This document shows, piece after piece, positions 18,225 through 30,126 of a DNA stretch of 64,000 bases. Position numbers and translations under genes: made by a program. This DNA comes from Xanthomonas dyei (GTDB taxonomy: Bacteria; Pseudomonadota; Gammaproteobacteria; Xanthomonadales; Xanthomonadaceae): NCBI RefSeq assembly GCF_002939865.1, contig NZ_MDEE01000013.1, positions 1 to 64,000 on the forward strand. The letters are read 5' to 3'. The first letter of the stretch is position 1. Each line of letters starts with the position of its first letter. Under the pieces are notes generated by a model, which saw only the letters and a program-made list of their open reading frames with translations, did not search any database and was not told where the DNA came from.

Positions 18225-19853
18225 ATGACTTCTTCTGCCGCACCCGCCGATGGCGGTGCCTGGGCGCCGCTGCGCGAGCCGATCTTTCGTGCGTTATGGC
18301 TGGCCATTTTAGGCAGCAACATCGGCACCTGGATCAACGATGTCGCCGCGTCCTGGGTGATGGCCGAACAGACCGGCTCGCCGTTGATGGTGGCGGCGGT
18401 GCAATCGGCCACCACCTTGCCAGTGGTGTTGTTCGCGCTGGTGGCCGGCACGCTGGCCGACATCGTCGACCGCCGTCGCTACCTGATGCTGACGCAAGGC
18501 TGGATGCTGCTGGTGGCCGGCGCGTTGGCCTTACTGTCGCATCTGCAGTTGCTCACCCCTTGGGTACTGGTGGCATTGACCTTTGCGATGGGTATGGGCG
18601 CGGCGATGGCGATGCCGGCTCAGGCGGCGATCGTGTCGGAACTGGTGCCGCGGCCGATGTTGGCCTCGGCGGTGGCGCTCAATTCGATCGGCATGAACAT
18701 CGCCCGCTCGATCGGCCCGGCGGTTGGCGGTTTGATCGTGGCGCAATTCGGGCCGCCGTGGGCATTTCTGCTCAACGGCGTGACCTTCGGATTGATGCTG
18801 CTGGTGTTGTGGCGTTGGCGTCGCGATGTGCATGCGTCCGCATTGCCGCCGGAGAGCTTCGGCGCCGGCCTGCGTGCGGGCCTGCGCTATGCCGCGCGCG
18901 CCGGGCGCCTGCAGGCGGTGCTGATCAAGGCCGCCGGGTTCTTCCTGTTCGCCAGCGCATTGACTGCGTTGCTGCCGTTGGTGGTCCGTCGCGACATGCA
19001 GCTGGGTGCCGGCAGTTATGGCGTGTTGCTGGGCTGCATCGGCATCGGGGCGATCAGTGGCGCGTTGCTGTTGCCACGCCTGCGCGCGCGCTACGACCGT
19101 GATCTGCTGGTATTTGTGGCCACCCTCGTGTGCGCGGTGTCGTTGCTGGGGTTGGCGTTGTCGCGTCAGGTCGGTGTGCTGTGCGTGGTGATGGTGGTCA
19201 ACGGCCTGGCGTGGATCACCGTGCTGTCGTCCTTGCAGATTGCCGCGCAAACGGCGGTGCCTGCCTGGGTGCGCGCGCGTGCGTTGTCGCTCTACATCGT
19301 GGTGTTTTCTGCGGGCATGGCGACCGGTTCGCTGGTCTGGGGCGCGTTGGCGCAGCGCACTTCGATCGCGACCGCCCTACAGATCGCTGCCGTTGGTGCG
19401 GTGATCGCGGCGTTGCTGGTCAAGCGTGCACGTATTGCCGGCACCGAGCAGCTGGACCTTGCCCCCGGCGGGCACTGGCCTGCGCCGGCGCAATCGGATG
19501 CGGTCGAACACGATCGCGGCCCGGTGCTGGTGACGGTCGAATACCGCATCGCCGCCGACGCACGCGTCACTTTTTTGCAGTTGATGACGCAACTGGGCAA
19601 CGCACGGCGTCGCGATGGTGCGGTGGTCTGGGGAATCGCCGAAGACGCCGCAACACCTGGCGTGCAACTGGAATACTTCATCGTCGCCTCGTGGCTGGAA
19701 CATCTGCGCCAGCACGAGCGAGTCACCGGCGACGACCGCCAGCTGCAGGAGCAGATTCGCGCACTGCATCAAGGCGAACGCGCACCGTTGGTCCGTCATT
19801 TCGTCGGCGGCGGCGGTGTGGCCTTGCCGCCGCATGCGCATTCGGATATCTGA
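18225..19853 (+). CDS. MFS transporter of the MFS_3 (EntS-like) family
   Basis: The ATG at 18225 gives MTSSAAPADGGAWAPLREP and 542 residues. About twelve hydrophobic segments occupy residues 20-415, with the MFS signature GTLADIVDRRRYL between helices 2 and 3. A soluble C-terminal domain of about 110 residues begins at VLVTVEYRIAADARVTFLQL, as in the MFS_3 (PF05977) proteins. EntS-type members export siderophores or other small molecules. It follows the amidohydrolase by 85 bases on the same strand and probably ends the operon; substrate is unknown. Confidence 0.9.
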   Translation: MTSSAAPADGGAWAPLREPIFRALWLAILGSNIGTWINDVAASWVMAEQTGSPLMVAAVQSATTLPVVLFALVAGTLADIVDRRRYLMLTQGWMLLVAGALALLSHLQLLTPWVLVALTFAMGMGAAMAMPAQAAIVSELVPRPMLASAVALNSIGMNIARSIGPAVGGLIVAQFGPPWAFLLNGVTFGLMLLVLWRWRRDVHASALPPESFGAGLRAGLRYAARAGRLQAVLIKAAGFFLFASALTALLPLVVRRDMQLGAGSYGVLLGCIGIGAISGALLLPRLRARYDRDLLVFVATLVCAVSLLGLALSRQVGVLCVVMVVNGLAWITVLSSLQIAAQTAVPAWVRARALSLYIVVFSAGMATGSLVWGALAQRTSIATALQIAAVGAVIAALLVKRARIAGTEQLDLAPGGHWPAPAQSDAVEHDRGPVLVTVEYRIAADARVTFLQLMTQLGNARRRDGAVVWGIAEDAATPGVQLEYFIVASWLEHLRQHERVTGDDRQLQEQIRALHQGERAPLVRHFVGGGGVALPPHAHSDI

Positions 19854-20249
19854 GAACTTCATCAGCGCGATACACATGATCGGCCTGGCACTGACAAGGC
19901 CATCGATCTGGGCTGCGAGCGGCGGAAATTCCGTCGCCCGCAGCTACCGCGGTTGTGGGCACCTTGCAGGTGCTTGCGATGACCTGCGCAGATGCATTGC
20001 TGGAACACTTTCTCGCCAGGCGGACTGCGTGCAATCGCATTCCTTGCAGCGGCCCGACTTGCCGCACGGTCGGGTAGGGCAGGGCGATGCAAAAGTCTTG
20101 CACTGGTCGGCGTATCGCTTGCGTTGCTGATCGGCATTGGCTGCCGATTGCTTGACCTGGACTTGCCGGCACCGCCACGCATCCACGCTTACCAACACAA
20201 AAGGCCGACTCTCACGAGCCGGCCTTTGTCTTATGCATTGACGCAAGAA
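19854..20249. other. Convergent intergenic region
   Basis: About 400 bases between the MFS gene and the leftward alpha/beta hydrolase. It contains the terminator at 20195-20228 and otherwise no recognisable gene. Confidence 0.5.
20195..20228 (-). terminator. Rho-independent terminator after the alpha/beta hydrolase gene
   Basis: Twelve-base arms (AAAGGCCGACTC and GAGCCGGCCTTT) pair around a TCAC loop, with one G-U pair in the minus-strand RNA. The stem is followed on the minus strand by TTTTGTGTT. It sits about 20 bases beyond the stop of the leftward gene. Confidence 0.85.
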
Positions 20250-21242
20250 TCAGCTCTTGGCGAAGGCCAGCAGATCCTTGTTGAACTGATCGGCGTGGGT
20301 GACGGTTAACCCGTGCGGCGCGCCAGCGTAGATCTTCAGTTCGGCGTTCTTGATGATCTTGGCCGACAACTTGCCCGAGGCATCGATCGGCACGATCTGG
20401 TCGTCGTCGCCATGCACCACCAGCGCCGGCACATCGATCTTCTTCAGGTCGGCGGTGTAATCGACCTCGGAGAATTCCTTGATGCAGTCGTACTGGCCCT
20501 TGTGGCCGCCCAGCATGCCCTGCAGCCAGAACGAATCGCGCATGCCTTGGGTGACCTTGTTGCCGTCACGGTTGGCGCCGAAGAACGGCGTGGTCAGGTC
20601 CTGATAGAACTGCGAGCGGTCCTTGGCAACGCCGTCGCGGATGCCGTCGAACACGCTCATCGGCAGGCCACCGGGATTGGTCGGGCTCTTGACCATCTGC
20701 GGCGGCACCGCGCCGACCAACACCACCTTGGCCACGCGCTTGCTGCCATGGCGGCCGACGTAATGCGCCACTTCGCCACCGCCGGTGGAATGGCCGACCA
20801 GGATCGCGTCCTTCAGGTCCAGCGCGTCGATCACGGCGGCCAGATCGTCGGCGTAGGTGTCCATGTTGTTACCGTCCCAGGTCTGCGACGAACGGCCATG
20901 GCTGCGGCGGTCGTGCGCGATCACGCGATACCCGTGCTGACCCATGAACAGCATTTGCGGGTCCCAGGCATCGGCGCTGAGCGGCCAGCCATGTGCGAAG
21001 ACGACTGGCTGGCCCTTGCCCCAATCCTTGTAGAAAATGTTGGCGCCGTCGGGACGTTTGACGAAATTGGACATCGGGTTGACTCCGTGAGTGGACGAGT
21101 GGGGTGGGGTGGAAGCGGGGGCGCGTGCGGGAGGTGCGGCAGTGGCGAACGCGGGCAACGACAACGCTGCCACGGCAACGGTGCCGGTGATGAGAAAGCT
21201 GCGGCGTCCGGCGTCGGCCGGATGCGCCTCGAACGGATCCAT
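20250..21242 (-). CDS. Secreted alpha/beta hydrolase (non-haem chloroperoxidase-like)
   Basis: The ATG at 21242 sits 6 bases after AGGAG; a GTG two codons upstream is less likely. The 330-residue protein begins with a Tat-type leader ([20 protein letters not shown]) and a Pro/Ala linker. The catalytic domain has the nucleophile in VGHSTGGG, the acid in [10 protein letters not shown] and the histidine in [10 protein letters not shown]. The domain matches cofactor-free haloperoxidases/esterases such as the Streptomyces chloroperoxidases, which usually lack a leader. Substrate unknown. It appears to be a single-gene unit ending at a strong terminator. Confidence 0.9.
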   Translation of the reverse strand: MDPFEAHPADAGRRSFLITGTVAVAALSLPAFATAAPPARAPASTPPHSSTHGVNPMSNFVKRPDGANIFYKDWGKGQPVVFAHGWPLSADAWDPQMLFMGQHGYRVIAHDRRSHGRSSQTWDGNNMDTYADDLAAVIDALDLKDAILVGHSTGGGEVAHYVGRHGSKRVAKVVLVGAVPPQMVKSPTNPGGLPMSVFDGIRDGVAKDRSQFYQDLTTPFFGANRDGNKVTQGMRDSFWLQGMLGGHKGQYDCIKEFSEVDYTADLKKIDVPALVVHGDDDQIVPIDASGKLSAKIIKNAELKIYAGAPHGLTVTHADQFNKDLLAFAKS

Positions 21243-21602
21243 AAACACTCCTGGGGGCGAGGGGCATGCAGCCCGGCCAGTGGCACGATGCGATGCGCAT
21301 CATGCTGGCGCGCGACCGCGCCGCGCAGCGCGAGGCGGGCCACGGGCGTGCCGGTGCATGCGAACAGTAGACCGCCTACGTCGCATTGCAGATTGCATCT
21401 GCGTGCGCTCTACAAACGTTATCGGCAACGCTGCGGATCAGATTGTTTGTTGTAGCCGATCCAACGTTGTGGATCTGCCCGCACTACAAGCGCAATTTTG
21501 TCGAATCGCGGTGCTGCGCGACGCGTCCGCGTGCATCGATATCGGGCTCTGCAACGCACGATGACGCAGCATTGCATCGACCAGACATGTCGCGCCCGCT
21601 GT
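21243..21602. other. Intergenic region between the alpha/beta hydrolase and mntH
   Basis: About 360 bases containing the promoter region of the alpha/beta hydrolase and the 3' end flank of mntH. I recognise no gene or clear terminator here. Confidence 0.4.
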
Positions 21603-22937
21603 TCAGTGCAGTGCGGTGTCCCACAGCAGCTTGCCATTCAAGACCACGATCACCGCCGCAATCACCCAGGCCAGGCGTACCAGCCAGGCCGGCGCCACCA
21701 GCGCGCCCATCAGGGTTCGGTCCGAGACAAAACGCACCAGCGGAATCACCGCAAACGGCAATTGCATCGACAGCACCACCTGGCTCAGCACCAACAGCCG
21801 CGCGGTGCCGGCCTCGCCATACAACCAGGTCACCACAACGACGGGCACGATGGCGATACCGCGGGTGAGCAAGCGGCGCAGCCACGGTGGCAAGCGCAAT
21901 TGCAGGAAGCCTTCCATCACGATCTGCCCGGCCAACGTCGCGGTGACCGTCGAGTTGACGCCCGAAGCGAGCAGGGCGACCGCAAACAGGGTCGAAGCCA
22001 ATCCCCCGCCCAGCATCGGCGCGAGCAAGGCATGCGCCTGTTCGATCTCTTGCACATCGGTGCGGCCCTGCGCATGAAACACCGCTGCGGCCAGAATCAG
22101 AATCGACGCGTTGATGAACAACGCGAACATCAACGCAACGGTGCTGTCGGTGACGGCCCAACGCAGCGCCGAGCGGCGTCCGGCGTCATCGCGCGGGTAG
22201 GCGCGCGTCTGCACGATCGACGAATGCAAATACAGGTTATGCGGCATCACCGTGGCGCCGATGATGCCGATGGCCAGGTACAGCGCCTGCGGGTCGGTGA
22301 CCACTTGCGCACGCGGAATGAAGCCGCCCAGCACTGCGGCGATCGGCGGAGCCGCCAAGGCGATCTGGATACCGAAGCAAACGAAGATGATCAGCAGCAA
22401 CGCCATCACAAACGCTTCCAGCGCCCGGAAGCCGCGATTCATCAGCAACAGCACCAGCACCACATCGATCGCAGTGATGATCGCGCCCACGGTCAGCGGA
22501 ATGCCGAACAACAACTTCAACGCGATTGCGGTGCCGATCACTTCGGCAAGATCGCAGGCGATGATCGCCAGCTCGCACAGTCCCCACAGCGCCAGGTTCA
22601 CGCCTCGTGGGTAGCGCGCACGGCAGGCCTGCGCCAGATCCAGCCCGGTGGCGATGCCCAGCCGTGCCGACAGGCTCTGCAACACGATCGCCATGATGTT
22701 GGACAACAGGATCACCGACAGCAGCAGGTAGCCGAACTGCGAGCCGCCTGCCAGATCGGTGGCCCAGTTGCCCGGGTCCATGTAGCCCACCGACACCATG
22801 TAGCCGGGGCCCAGAAAGGCCAGCAACCGGAACCACCAATGGCCGTTCTTGGGCACGGCCACACTGGCGTGATGGTCGCCTAGCCCGCCGTTGGTGGACG
22901 CGGGAGAACGCGCAGGGGGGAGGGTGTCGGTGGACAT
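21603..22937 (-). CDS. mntH: Mn2+/H+ symporter of the NRAMP family
   Basis: The ATG at 22937 gives [12 protein letters not shown] and 444 residues, a normal NRAMP length. Helix 1 carries the metal site [17 protein letters not shown] (D-P-G-N), and helix 6 carries [13 protein letters not shown] (M-P-H). About eleven hydrophobic segments are seen. The protein imports manganese, and possibly iron, across the inner membrane. The regulator mntR is divergent, with a MntR-type box between the genes. Confidence 0.96.
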   Translation of the reverse strand: MSTDTLPPARSPASTNGGLGDHHASVAVPKNGHWWFRLLAFLGPGYMVSVGYMDPGNWATDLAGGSQFGYLLLSVILLSNIMAIVLQSLSARLGIATGLDLAQACRARYPRGVNLALWGLCELAIIACDLAEVIGTAIALKLLFGIPLTVGAIITAIDVVLVLLLMNRGFRALEAFVMALLLIIFVCFGIQIALAAPPIAAVLGGFIPRAQVVTDPQALYLAIGIIGATVMPHNLYLHSSIVQTRAYPRDDAGRRSALRWAVTDSTVALMFALFINASILILAAAVFHAQGRTDVQEIEQAHALLAPMLGGGLASTLFAVALLASGVNSTVTATLAGQIVMEGFLQLRLPPWLRRLLTRGIAIVPVVVVTWLYGEAGTARLLVLSQVVLSMQLPFAVIPLVRFVSDRTLMGALVAPAWLVRLAWVIAAVIVVLNGKLLWDTALH

Positions 22938-22969
22938 GCAAGGCAGGCAGCGAGGGCGGTCAGACGGAT

Positions 22970-22989
22970 AATATAGCAAGTACTATGCT
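22970..22989. promoter_or_regulatory. MntR operator between mntH and mntR
   Basis: The 20-base sequence AATATAGCAAGTACTATGCT closely matches the E. coli MntR box (AACATAGCAAAGGCTATGTT), keeping ATAGCA in the left half and CTATG in the right. It lies 33 bases upstream of mntH, in position to block transcription when manganese is bound by MntR. A second dyad, TTGAG...CTCAA, follows at 22991-23010. Confidence 0.85.
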
Positions 22990-22994
22990 GTTGA

Positions 22995-24062
<1,068 letters not shown>

Positions 24063-24077
24063 GCGGCATGGCCGCGG

Positions 24078-24083
24078 TATGAT
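24078..24083 (+). promoter_or_regulatory. Possible -10 element of orn
   Basis: TATGAT lies about 50 bases upstream of the orn start. No clear -35 box at normal spacing is visible, so the call rests on the hexamer and its position. Confidence 0.35.
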
Positions 24084-24133
24084 GCGCGCCCTTTCAGTAC
24101 CCCGGCCGGCAACGGCCTCCACAGGACGGTGAT

Positions 24134-24718
24134 ATGGCAGACAACGTTGCGGGCAACGACCGACTGATCTGGATCGATCTGGAAATGACCGGCCTGGATA
24201 CCGATCGCGATTCGATTATCGAGATCGCCACCATCGTGACCGATGCGCAGTTGAACGTGCTTGCCGAAGGCCCGGAACTGGCCATCGCCCATCCGCTGGC
24301 CACGCTGGAAGCGATGGACGAGTGGAACCGCAACCAGCATCGGCGCTCTGGCCTGTGGCAGCGGGTACTCGACAGCCAGGTCACCCATGCTCAGGCCGAA
24401 GCGCAGACGGTGGCGTTTCTGGGCGAATGGATCCGTGCCGGCGCCTCGCCGATGTGCGGCAACTCGATCTGCCAGGATCGCCGCTTCCTGCACCGCCAGA
24501 TGTCGCGCCTGGAGCGCTATTTCCACTACCGCAATCTCGATGTGTCCACCATCAAGGAGCTGGCGCGCCGCTGGGCACCGACGGTGGCCAACGGATTCGC
24601 AAAGAGCTCGGCGCACACTGCGCTCAGCGATGTACGCGATTCCATCGACGAACTGCGTCACTACCGCCAGTTCATGGGCGCGCTGGGCGGTGATACCGAG
24701 CTCGGCGCCCAGGGCTGA
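24134..24718 (+). CDS. orn: Oligoribonuclease
   Basis: Orn is a DEDDh 3'-5' exonuclease that degrades diribonucleotides, including pGpG from cyclic-di-GMP turnover. The 194-residue protein shows all exonuclease motifs: [10 protein letters not shown] (ExoI, D and E), [13 protein letters not shown] (ExoII, D) and [15 protein letters not shown] (ExoIII, H and D). Length and order match the family. It is monocistronic or the last of the tadA group and ends at a strong terminator. Confidence 0.97.
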   Translation: MADNVAGNDRLIWIDLEMTGLDTDRDSIIEIATIVTDAQLNVLAEGPELAIAHPLATLEAMDEWNRNQHRRSGLWQRVLDSQVTHAQAEAQTVAFLGEWIRAGASPMCGNSICQDRRFLHRQMSRLERYFHYRNLDVSTIKELARRWAPTVANGFAKSSAHTALSDVRDSIDELRHYRQFMGALGGDTELGAQG

Positions 24719-24839
24719 TCCTGCAGAACCAACCACGCAATGTGTTTCGCGCGTCGGCAGTCCGTCGCGCCAGCGCCAAGGCGCCAAGGCAACCGTCGCA
24801 ATCGCAGGAACATCGCAGCGCGCGGTGACACAACATAAC

Positions 24840-24872
24840 GGCCGCATCTTTTGATGCGGCCTTTTGCTTTTT
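24840..24872 (+). terminator. Rho-independent terminator after orn
   Basis: Arms GGCCGCATC and GATGCGGCC around a TTTT loop are followed by TTTTGCTTTTT. It lies about 120 bases past the orn stop and faces the 3' end of mscS, where it could also act weakly on the reverse strand. Confidence 0.88.
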
Positions 24873-24889
24873 ACAGATGATGGACAAGC

Positions 24890-25855
24890 TCAGCGTGCCA
24901 ACGGCGGCCCCTTGGTCAGGTCGCCGTCGTCGGCGATGCCCTTGCGCAACAGATCCGAGATCGGCTTGCCATCGGCATCGTGGTGATAAACATGCAGGTC
25001 GCGCTGCGGGTACGGAATGTTGAGCCCGTTTTCCAGCAGCTGGTTGCGGATTTGCTCCAGCGTGCTGCTCTTGGCTGCACCAAAATTGCCATTGGTGGCG
25101 TAAGCGAACAACATCAGATCCACCGTGCTCTCGCCCAGGTTGGTCACCTGCACGAACGGTGCGGGTGAATCCAGGACGTTCGGATTGTCCTTGGCGATCT
25201 GCAGCAACAACTGCTGCGCTTTTTTCAGATCATCCTGGTAACCCACGCCCACTGTCACTTCCAGGCGGCGGTTGGGCAGGGTGCTGTAGTTGATGATGGG
25301 CGCCGTGGTGATGGTGCTGTTGGGCAGGGTGATCATGCGCTCGTCGAAGGTCCGCAGACGGGTCTGGAAGATCCGGATCTCGTCCACGATGCCTTCCTGG
25401 CCCGCGATCGCCACATGGTCGCCATCGCGCATCGGCCGCAGCACGATCAGCATGACGCCGGCGGCGATGTTGGACAGCGAGTCCTTCAACGCCAGACCGA
25501 CTGCCAGGCCCGCCGCACCGAGCACCGCAATCAACGAGGTCGGCGGTACGCCGATCTGGCTCAACGCGCTGACGAACACCAACACCAGCAGCAATGCATA
25601 CATCACATTACGCAGGAAGTTGGTCAACGTGATTTCGATGCGTGCACGGGTCAATGCACGATGCAGCCACTGGCTGAGTTGCTTGGCCAGCCACATGCCG
25701 ACCACCACGATCAGCAGCGCCACCCCCCAGTTCAACGCGTATTGCGCCCACGGGATCTTTGCCCAGTTGAACGCCGGCTCTGCAGTTGCTGTCGCCGCCG
25801 GTTTGGCAGCAGCTGCTCCCGCAGCTGCTGCCATCACTGCACCCAACAGTCCCAT
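24890..25855 (-). CDS. MscS-type mechanosensitive channel
   Basis: The ATG at 25855 gives [13 protein letters not shown] and 321 residues. After a hydrophobic N-terminus, two further membrane segments (about 40-60 and 80-105) lead to the pore helix (VLGAAGLAVGLALKDSLSNIAAGVM), the MscS TM3 signature. The beta domain has RPMRDGDHVAIAGQEGIVDEI and ITLPNSTI, as in MscS. The start overlaps the ppsA stop by one base (TGATG), so translation is probably coupled. It protects cells from osmotic downshock. Confidence 0.92.
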   Translation of the reverse strand: MGLLGAVMAAAAGAAAAKPAATATAEPAFNWAKIPWAQYALNWGVALLIVVVGMWLAKQLSQWLHRALTRARIEITLTNFLRNVMYALLLVLVFVSALSQIGVPPTSLIAVLGAAGLAVGLALKDSLSNIAAGVMLIVLRPMRDGDHVAIAGQEGIVDEIRIFQTRLRTFDERMITLPNSTITTAPIINYSTLPNRRLEVTVGVGYQDDLKKAQQLLLQIAKDNPNVLDSPAPFVQVTNLGESTVDLMLFAYATNGNFGAAKSSTLEQIRNQLLENGLNIPYPQRDLHVYHHDADGKPISDLLRKGIADDGDLTKGPPLAR

Positions 25856-28233
25856 CAGCTCTCGCTCTTGAGCTTGGCCAGACGCAGCCAGGTATCGACC
25901 ACGGTGTCGGGATTCAACGACACCGACTCGATCCCTTCCTGCATCAACCACTCGGCCAGTTCCGGGTGATCCGACGGCCCCTGGCCGCAGATGCCCACGT
26001 ACTTGCCCTTGGCGCGCGCCGACTTGATCGCCATCGACAGCAGCTTCTTGACCGCTGGGTTCCGCTCGTCGAACAGATGCGCCACAATCGACGAATCGCG
26101 GTCCAGGCCCAAGGTCAGCTGGGTCAGATCGTTGGAGCCGATCGAGAAGCCGTCGAAGATCTCCAGGAATTCATCTGCCAGCAGCGCGTTGGACGGCAGC
26201 TCGCACATCATGATGATCTTCAGCCCGTTCTCGCCCTGCTTGAGTCCGTTCTGCTCCAGCACCTCGATGACCTTGCGGCCTTCTTCCAGCGTGCGCACGA
26301 ACGGGATCATCACCCAGAGATTGTCCAGGCCCATCTCGTTGCGCACCTTCAACACCGCCTTGCACTCCAGCGAGAACGCCTTGGTGAAGGACGGGTCGAC
26401 ATACCGGCTGGCGCCGCGGAAGCCGATCATCGGGTTCTCTTCGTGCGGCTCGTAACGCGCGCCGCCGATCAGGTTGGCGTACTCGTTGGACTTGAAGTCC
26501 GACAACCGCACGATCACCGTGTGCGGCGCCACCGAGGCGGTCAGCGTGGCGATGCCTTCGGCCAGACGGTTGATGTAGAAGCTCACCGGGTCGCCGTAGC
26601 CGGCAATCTTGGCGTCGATCTTCTTGCGGACGTCGGCATCCTGCTTGTCGTACTCCAGCAGCGCGTTCGGGTGGATGCCGATGTGCGCGGCGATGATCAT
26701 CTCCAGGCGCGCCAGGCCGATGCCGGCGTTGGGCAGCTGACCGAAGTCGAAGGCGCGCTCCGGGTTGGCCACGTTCATCATGATCTTGAGCGGGGCCGGC
26801 GGCATGTTGCCCAGGTCGGTGGTGGTGCGCTCGAACGGCAGCAGGCCGTCGTAGATAAAGCCGGTATCGCCTTCGGCGCAGCTCACCGTCACTTCCTGAC
26901 CGTCGCTGATCATGTCGGTGGCGTTACCCGAGCCGACCACGGCCGGCACGCCGAGCTCGCGCGCGATGATCGCCGCGTGGCAGGTACGGCCGCCACGGTT
27001 GGTCACGATCGCCGATGCACGCTTCATCACCGGCTCCCAATCCGGGTCGGTCATGTCCGCGATCAACACGTCGCCCGCCTGCACGCGGTTCATGTCCTCC
27101 AGCGAGCGCACCACCCGCGCGACGCCGCTACCGATCTTGGCGCCGACCGCGCGGCCTTCGACCAGGATCTTGGCGTCCTTGGCATCGAGCGAGAAGCGCT
27201 CGATCTGGGTGGCATGGCTGCGCGACTTCACCGTTTCCGGGCGCGCCTGCACGATGAACAACTTGCCGCTCACGCCGTCCTTGGCCCACTCGATGTCCAT
27301 CGGGCGGCCGTAATGCTTTTCGATCACCAGCGCCTGCTTGGAAAGCTCCTGCACATCTTCGTCGCTGATCGAGAAGGTATTGCGCAGCTCCACCGGGGTG
27401 TCTTCGGTGCGTACGCGCTCGCCGGGCACATCCGAATAGACCATGCGGATCGCCTTGCTGCCGAGCGAGCGACGCAGGATCGCCGGCTTGCCTGCCGTGA
27501 GCGTGGGCTTGTAGACGTAGAACTCGTCGGGATTGACCGCGCCCTGCACGACCATTTCGCCCAGGCCGAAGCTGGAGGTGACGAACACCACATCGCGGAA
27601 GCCGGACTCGGTGTCCAGCGTGAACAACACGCCGGCCGCGCCGACGCCCGAGCGCACCATCAGCTGCACGCCTGCCGACAGGAACACGTCCTCGTGCTTG
27701 AAGCCATGGTGTACGCGGTACGCAATCGCGCGGTCGTTGTAGAGGCTAGCGAACACTTCCTTGACCTTGTGCACGACATCGTCGGCGCCGGTCACATTGA
27801 GGAAGGTTTCCTGCTGGCCTGCGAAGGAGGCGTCCGGCAGGTCTTCCGCAGTCGCAGAAGAACGCACCGCCACGGCGATGTCGCCGCCGCCGTTCTCTGC
27901 GCACAGCTGTTCGTAAGCGGTGCGGATGTCGCGGTCCAGTTCCGGCTGCAACGGCGCATCGATCACCCAGCCGCGAATTTCCTTGCCGGCCGCAGTGAGG
28001 GCGGTGACGTCTTCGACGTCCAGCGTTGCGAGCTTGTCGAAAATCCGCTTGGACAGATCGTTGTGCGCGATGAAGTCCTTGAATGCTTCGGCAGTGGTCG
28101 CATATCCACCGGGAACCGAAACGCCCAACCCGGCCAAGTTGCCGATCATCTCGCCGAGCGAGGAATTTTTACCGCCTACGCGGGCCAGATCGACCAGGCG
28201 TAGCTCATGCAACCACAGGATATTCTCGTTCAA
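25855..28233 (-). CDS. ppsA: Phosphoenolpyruvate synthase
   Basis: PpsA makes phosphoenolpyruvate from pyruvate and ATP in gluconeogenesis. The start is a TTG at 28233, eight bases after GGAG. It gives [29 protein letters not shown] and exactly 792 residues, the length of E. coli PpsA. The ATP-grasp domain (to about 340) is followed by the swivel domain with the phospho-His in [21 protein letters not shown] (about 420). The TIM barrel carries [13 protein letters not shown] and [17 protein letters not shown]. The regulator ppsR is divergent; mscS follows. Confidence 0.97.
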   Translation of the reverse strand: MNENILWLHELRLVDLARVGGKNSSLGEMIGNLAGLGVSVPGGYATTAEAFKDFIAHNDLSKRIFDKLATLDVEDVTALTAAGKEIRGWVIDAPLQPELDRDIRTAYEQLCAENGGGDIAVAVRSSATAEDLPDASFAGQQETFLNVTGADDVVHKVKEVFASLYNDRAIAYRVHHGFKHEDVFLSAGVQLMVRSGVGAAGVLFTLDTESGFRDVVFVTSSFGLGEMVVQGAVNPDEFYVYKPTLTAGKPAILRRSLGSKAIRMVYSDVPGERVRTEDTPVELRNTFSISDEDVQELSKQALVIEKHYGRPMDIEWAKDGVSGKLFIVQARPETVKSRSHATQIERFSLDAKDAKILVEGRAVGAKIGSGVARVVRSLEDMNRVQAGDVLIADMTDPDWEPVMKRASAIVTNRGGRTCHAAIIARELGVPAVVGSGNATDMISDGQEVTVSCAEGDTGFIYDGLLPFERTTTDLGNMPPAPLKIMMNVANPERAFDFGQLPNAGIGLARLEMIIAAHIGIHPNALLEYDKQDADVRKKIDAKIAGYGDPVSFYINRLAEGIATLTASVAPHTVIVRLSDFKSNEYANLIGGARYEPHEENPMIGFRGASRYVDPSFTKAFSLECKAVLKVRNEMGLDNLWVMIPFVRTLEEGRKVIEVLEQNGLKQGENGLKIIMMCELPSNALLADEFLEIFDGFSIGSNDLTQLTLGLDRDSSIVAHLFDERNPAVKKLLSMAIKSARAKGKYVGICGQGPSDHPELAEWLMQEGIESVSLNPDTVVDTWLRLAKLKSES

Positions 28234-28375
28234 GCGCGATGCTCCGTAAGGCCATCGCCCGAGCGGGCTGAATGGCCGCGACCGTAGGAAGAAGCCGCTA
28301 TGATGCAGTGCACAGCGGAACCTGCACAAGCATGAACCCGTAAGTTTTGGACACTAGTTCAAAGAGGTGGTCTTG

Positions 28376-29197
28376 ATGTCAACAATCCGGCCGGTGTTTT
28401 ACGTCTCTGATGGAACCGGTATCACCGCTGAAACGATTGGGCATAGCCTGCTCACCCAGTTCAGCGGTTTCAACTTCGTCACAGACCGCATGTCGTTCAT
28501 TGATGATGCAGAAAAAGCGCGCGACGCCGCGATGCGGGTGCGCGCTGCCGGCGAGCGTTACCAAGTGCGCCCGGTGGTGGTCAATTCGTGCGTCGATCCG
28601 CAGCTGAGCATGATCCTGGCCGAAAGCGGTGCGCTGATGCTGGATGTGTTCGCGCCCTTCATCGAGCCGCTGGAGCGCGAGCTCAACGCGCCGCGACACT
28701 CGCGCGTGGGCCGTGCGCACGGCATGGTCGATTTCGAGACTTACCACCGCCGCATCAATGCGATGAACTTCGCGCTGAGTCACGACGACGGCATCGCGCT
28801 CAACTACGACGAGGCCGACGTGATCCTGGTGGCGGTGTCGCGGGCGGGCAAGACGCCCACCTGCATCTACCTGGCCTTGCATTACGGCATTCGCGCCGCC
28901 AACTATCCGTTGACCGAAGAAGATCTGGAAAGCGAACGGTTGCCGCCGCGGTTGCGCAACTACCGCAACAAGTTGTTCGGCCTGACCATCGATCCGGAAC
29001 GGTTACAGCAGATCCGTCAGGAGCGCCGCGCCAACTCGCGCTACAGCGCGGCAGAAACCTGCCGCCGCGAGGTCGCAACCGCCGAGCGCATGTTCCAGAT
29101 GGAGCGCATCCCCACGCTGAGCACCACCAACACCTCGATCGAAGAAATCTCCAGCAAGGTGTTGTCGACCTTGGGGCTGCAGCGCGAGATGTTTTGA
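28376..29197 (+). CDS. ppsR: PpsR: bifunctional kinase/phosphorylase regulating PEP synthase
   Basis: This DUF299 family protein inactivates PpsA by ADP-dependent threonine phosphorylation and reactivates it by phosphorolysis. The ATG at 28376 lies eight bases after AGAGG and gives 273 residues. The N-terminal phrase [19 protein letters not shown] and the P-loop-like [14 protein letters not shown] match the family. It is divergent from ppsA with about 140 bases between the starts; TATGAT at 28299-28304 is a possible -10. Adjacency to its target enzyme makes the assignment secure. Confidence 0.95.
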   Translation: MSTIRPVFYVSDGTGITAETIGHSLLTQFSGFNFVTDRMSFIDDAEKARDAAMRVRAAGERYQVRPVVVNSCVDPQLSMILAESGALMLDVFAPFIEPLERELNAPRHSRVGRAHGMVDFETYHRRINAMNFALSHDDGIALNYDEADVILVAVSRAGKTPTCIYLALHYGIRAANYPLTEEDLESERLPPRLRNYRNKLFGLTIDPERLQQIRQERRANSRYSAAETCRREVATAERMFQMERIPTLSTTNTSIEEISSKVLSTLGLQREMF

Positions 29198-29399
29198 GGC
29201 CGGGATTCGCCGGGCGGGATTCGGGATCGGGCAAGCAAGCGGCGCGTCCACAATCCGGGGAGCTGCCGCGACGCGGCTGACGGCTTGCTGGCAGCCCAAG
29301 AAAAATCAAGCGGGCGGGGCAGGGCTCCGCCAAGGTAGGCCTGCCATTGGGCCCTCGTCAATGCTGCCCGTGCGGCAGCGCAGCGTGTAGGATCGGCGC

Positions 29400-29909
29400 A
29401 TGGCCCAAGCATTGAGCAAACTCGAGATCATCCCCCGCCTGAGCCGGTTCGGCTGGCTGATGGGGTTGTACGCAGAAAACTTCCAGCATCTCACCCGGCT
29501 GTTCGCGCCGGCCGATCTGGCGCCTGGCTCGTATGTGTCGTCGATCGGCGATGGGCTGAACCTGCGGCTGGACGTGATCGAATGCCATCGCTACACCGTC
29601 GAGCTGCGCCTGACCTACGACCTGTGCGACCCGGTGACCGGTGAGCCGGATCCGTCTGCGTATGTGCGTCTGTACCGCGATGCGCGCCAGGCCGAGACCA
29701 CGCATTGCTATGTGGGCCGTCGCTGGCAGGACGTGATGGGGATGTTCCCGCCGCCGGCCGAGCTGATCAGTCACCGCATGCGCATGAATACCTTCCTGGG
29801 CAAGTGGCTGGAGTACCTGGCCGAACGCGGCCATGGCGTCGCCACCCTGCGGCTGGACACCGACTACGTTGCGCCGCCGCGGCCCAGCCCGCAGGTGGTT
29901 GTCGGTTAA
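29400..29909 (+). CDS. DUF1249 family protein (YqiB-like)
   Basis: The 169-residue protein resembles E. coli YqiB. The family pattern is seen in LMGLYAENFQHLTRLF near the start, YTVELRLTYDL in the middle, the central DPSAYVRLYRDARQAE, and the helical KWLEYLAERGH near the end. The family is soluble, found in Gammaproteobacteria and of unknown function; yqiB lies close to nudF in E. coli. Here a Nudix gene follows on the same strand about 220 bases downstream. Confidence 0.88.
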   Translation: MAQALSKLEIIPRLSRFGWLMGLYAENFQHLTRLFAPADLAPGSYVSSIGDGLNLRLDVIECHRYTVELRLTYDLCDPVTGEPDPSAYVRLYRDARQAETTHCYVGRRWQDVMGMFPPPAELISHRMRMNTFLGKWLEYLAERGHGVATLRLDTDYVAPPRPSPQVVVG

Positions 29910-30126
29910 GTGCAGTAGGTAGATGGCGCGTGCGCATCGTTAGCGAGCGCGGCTGTTAGCCAGAAATGGCCAGTGACCGGCATGTGGGTGGAACTTGCCG
30001 ATGGCTTGGCGCACCGTTCACCGGAGTCGTTCAAGGCACGACCGCATAGCGCCCAATCACCGCTAGCCACCACGCTAGACGCATGTCATCGGTCATACTG
30101 ATGCGCTTCGTTGCAGATCGCGCGCC

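Noticed and set aside
25786-28203. 805-codon open frame opposite ppsA
   Set aside because: Antisense to an unmistakable PpsA of exact family length; composition is that of a GC-rich shadow frame.
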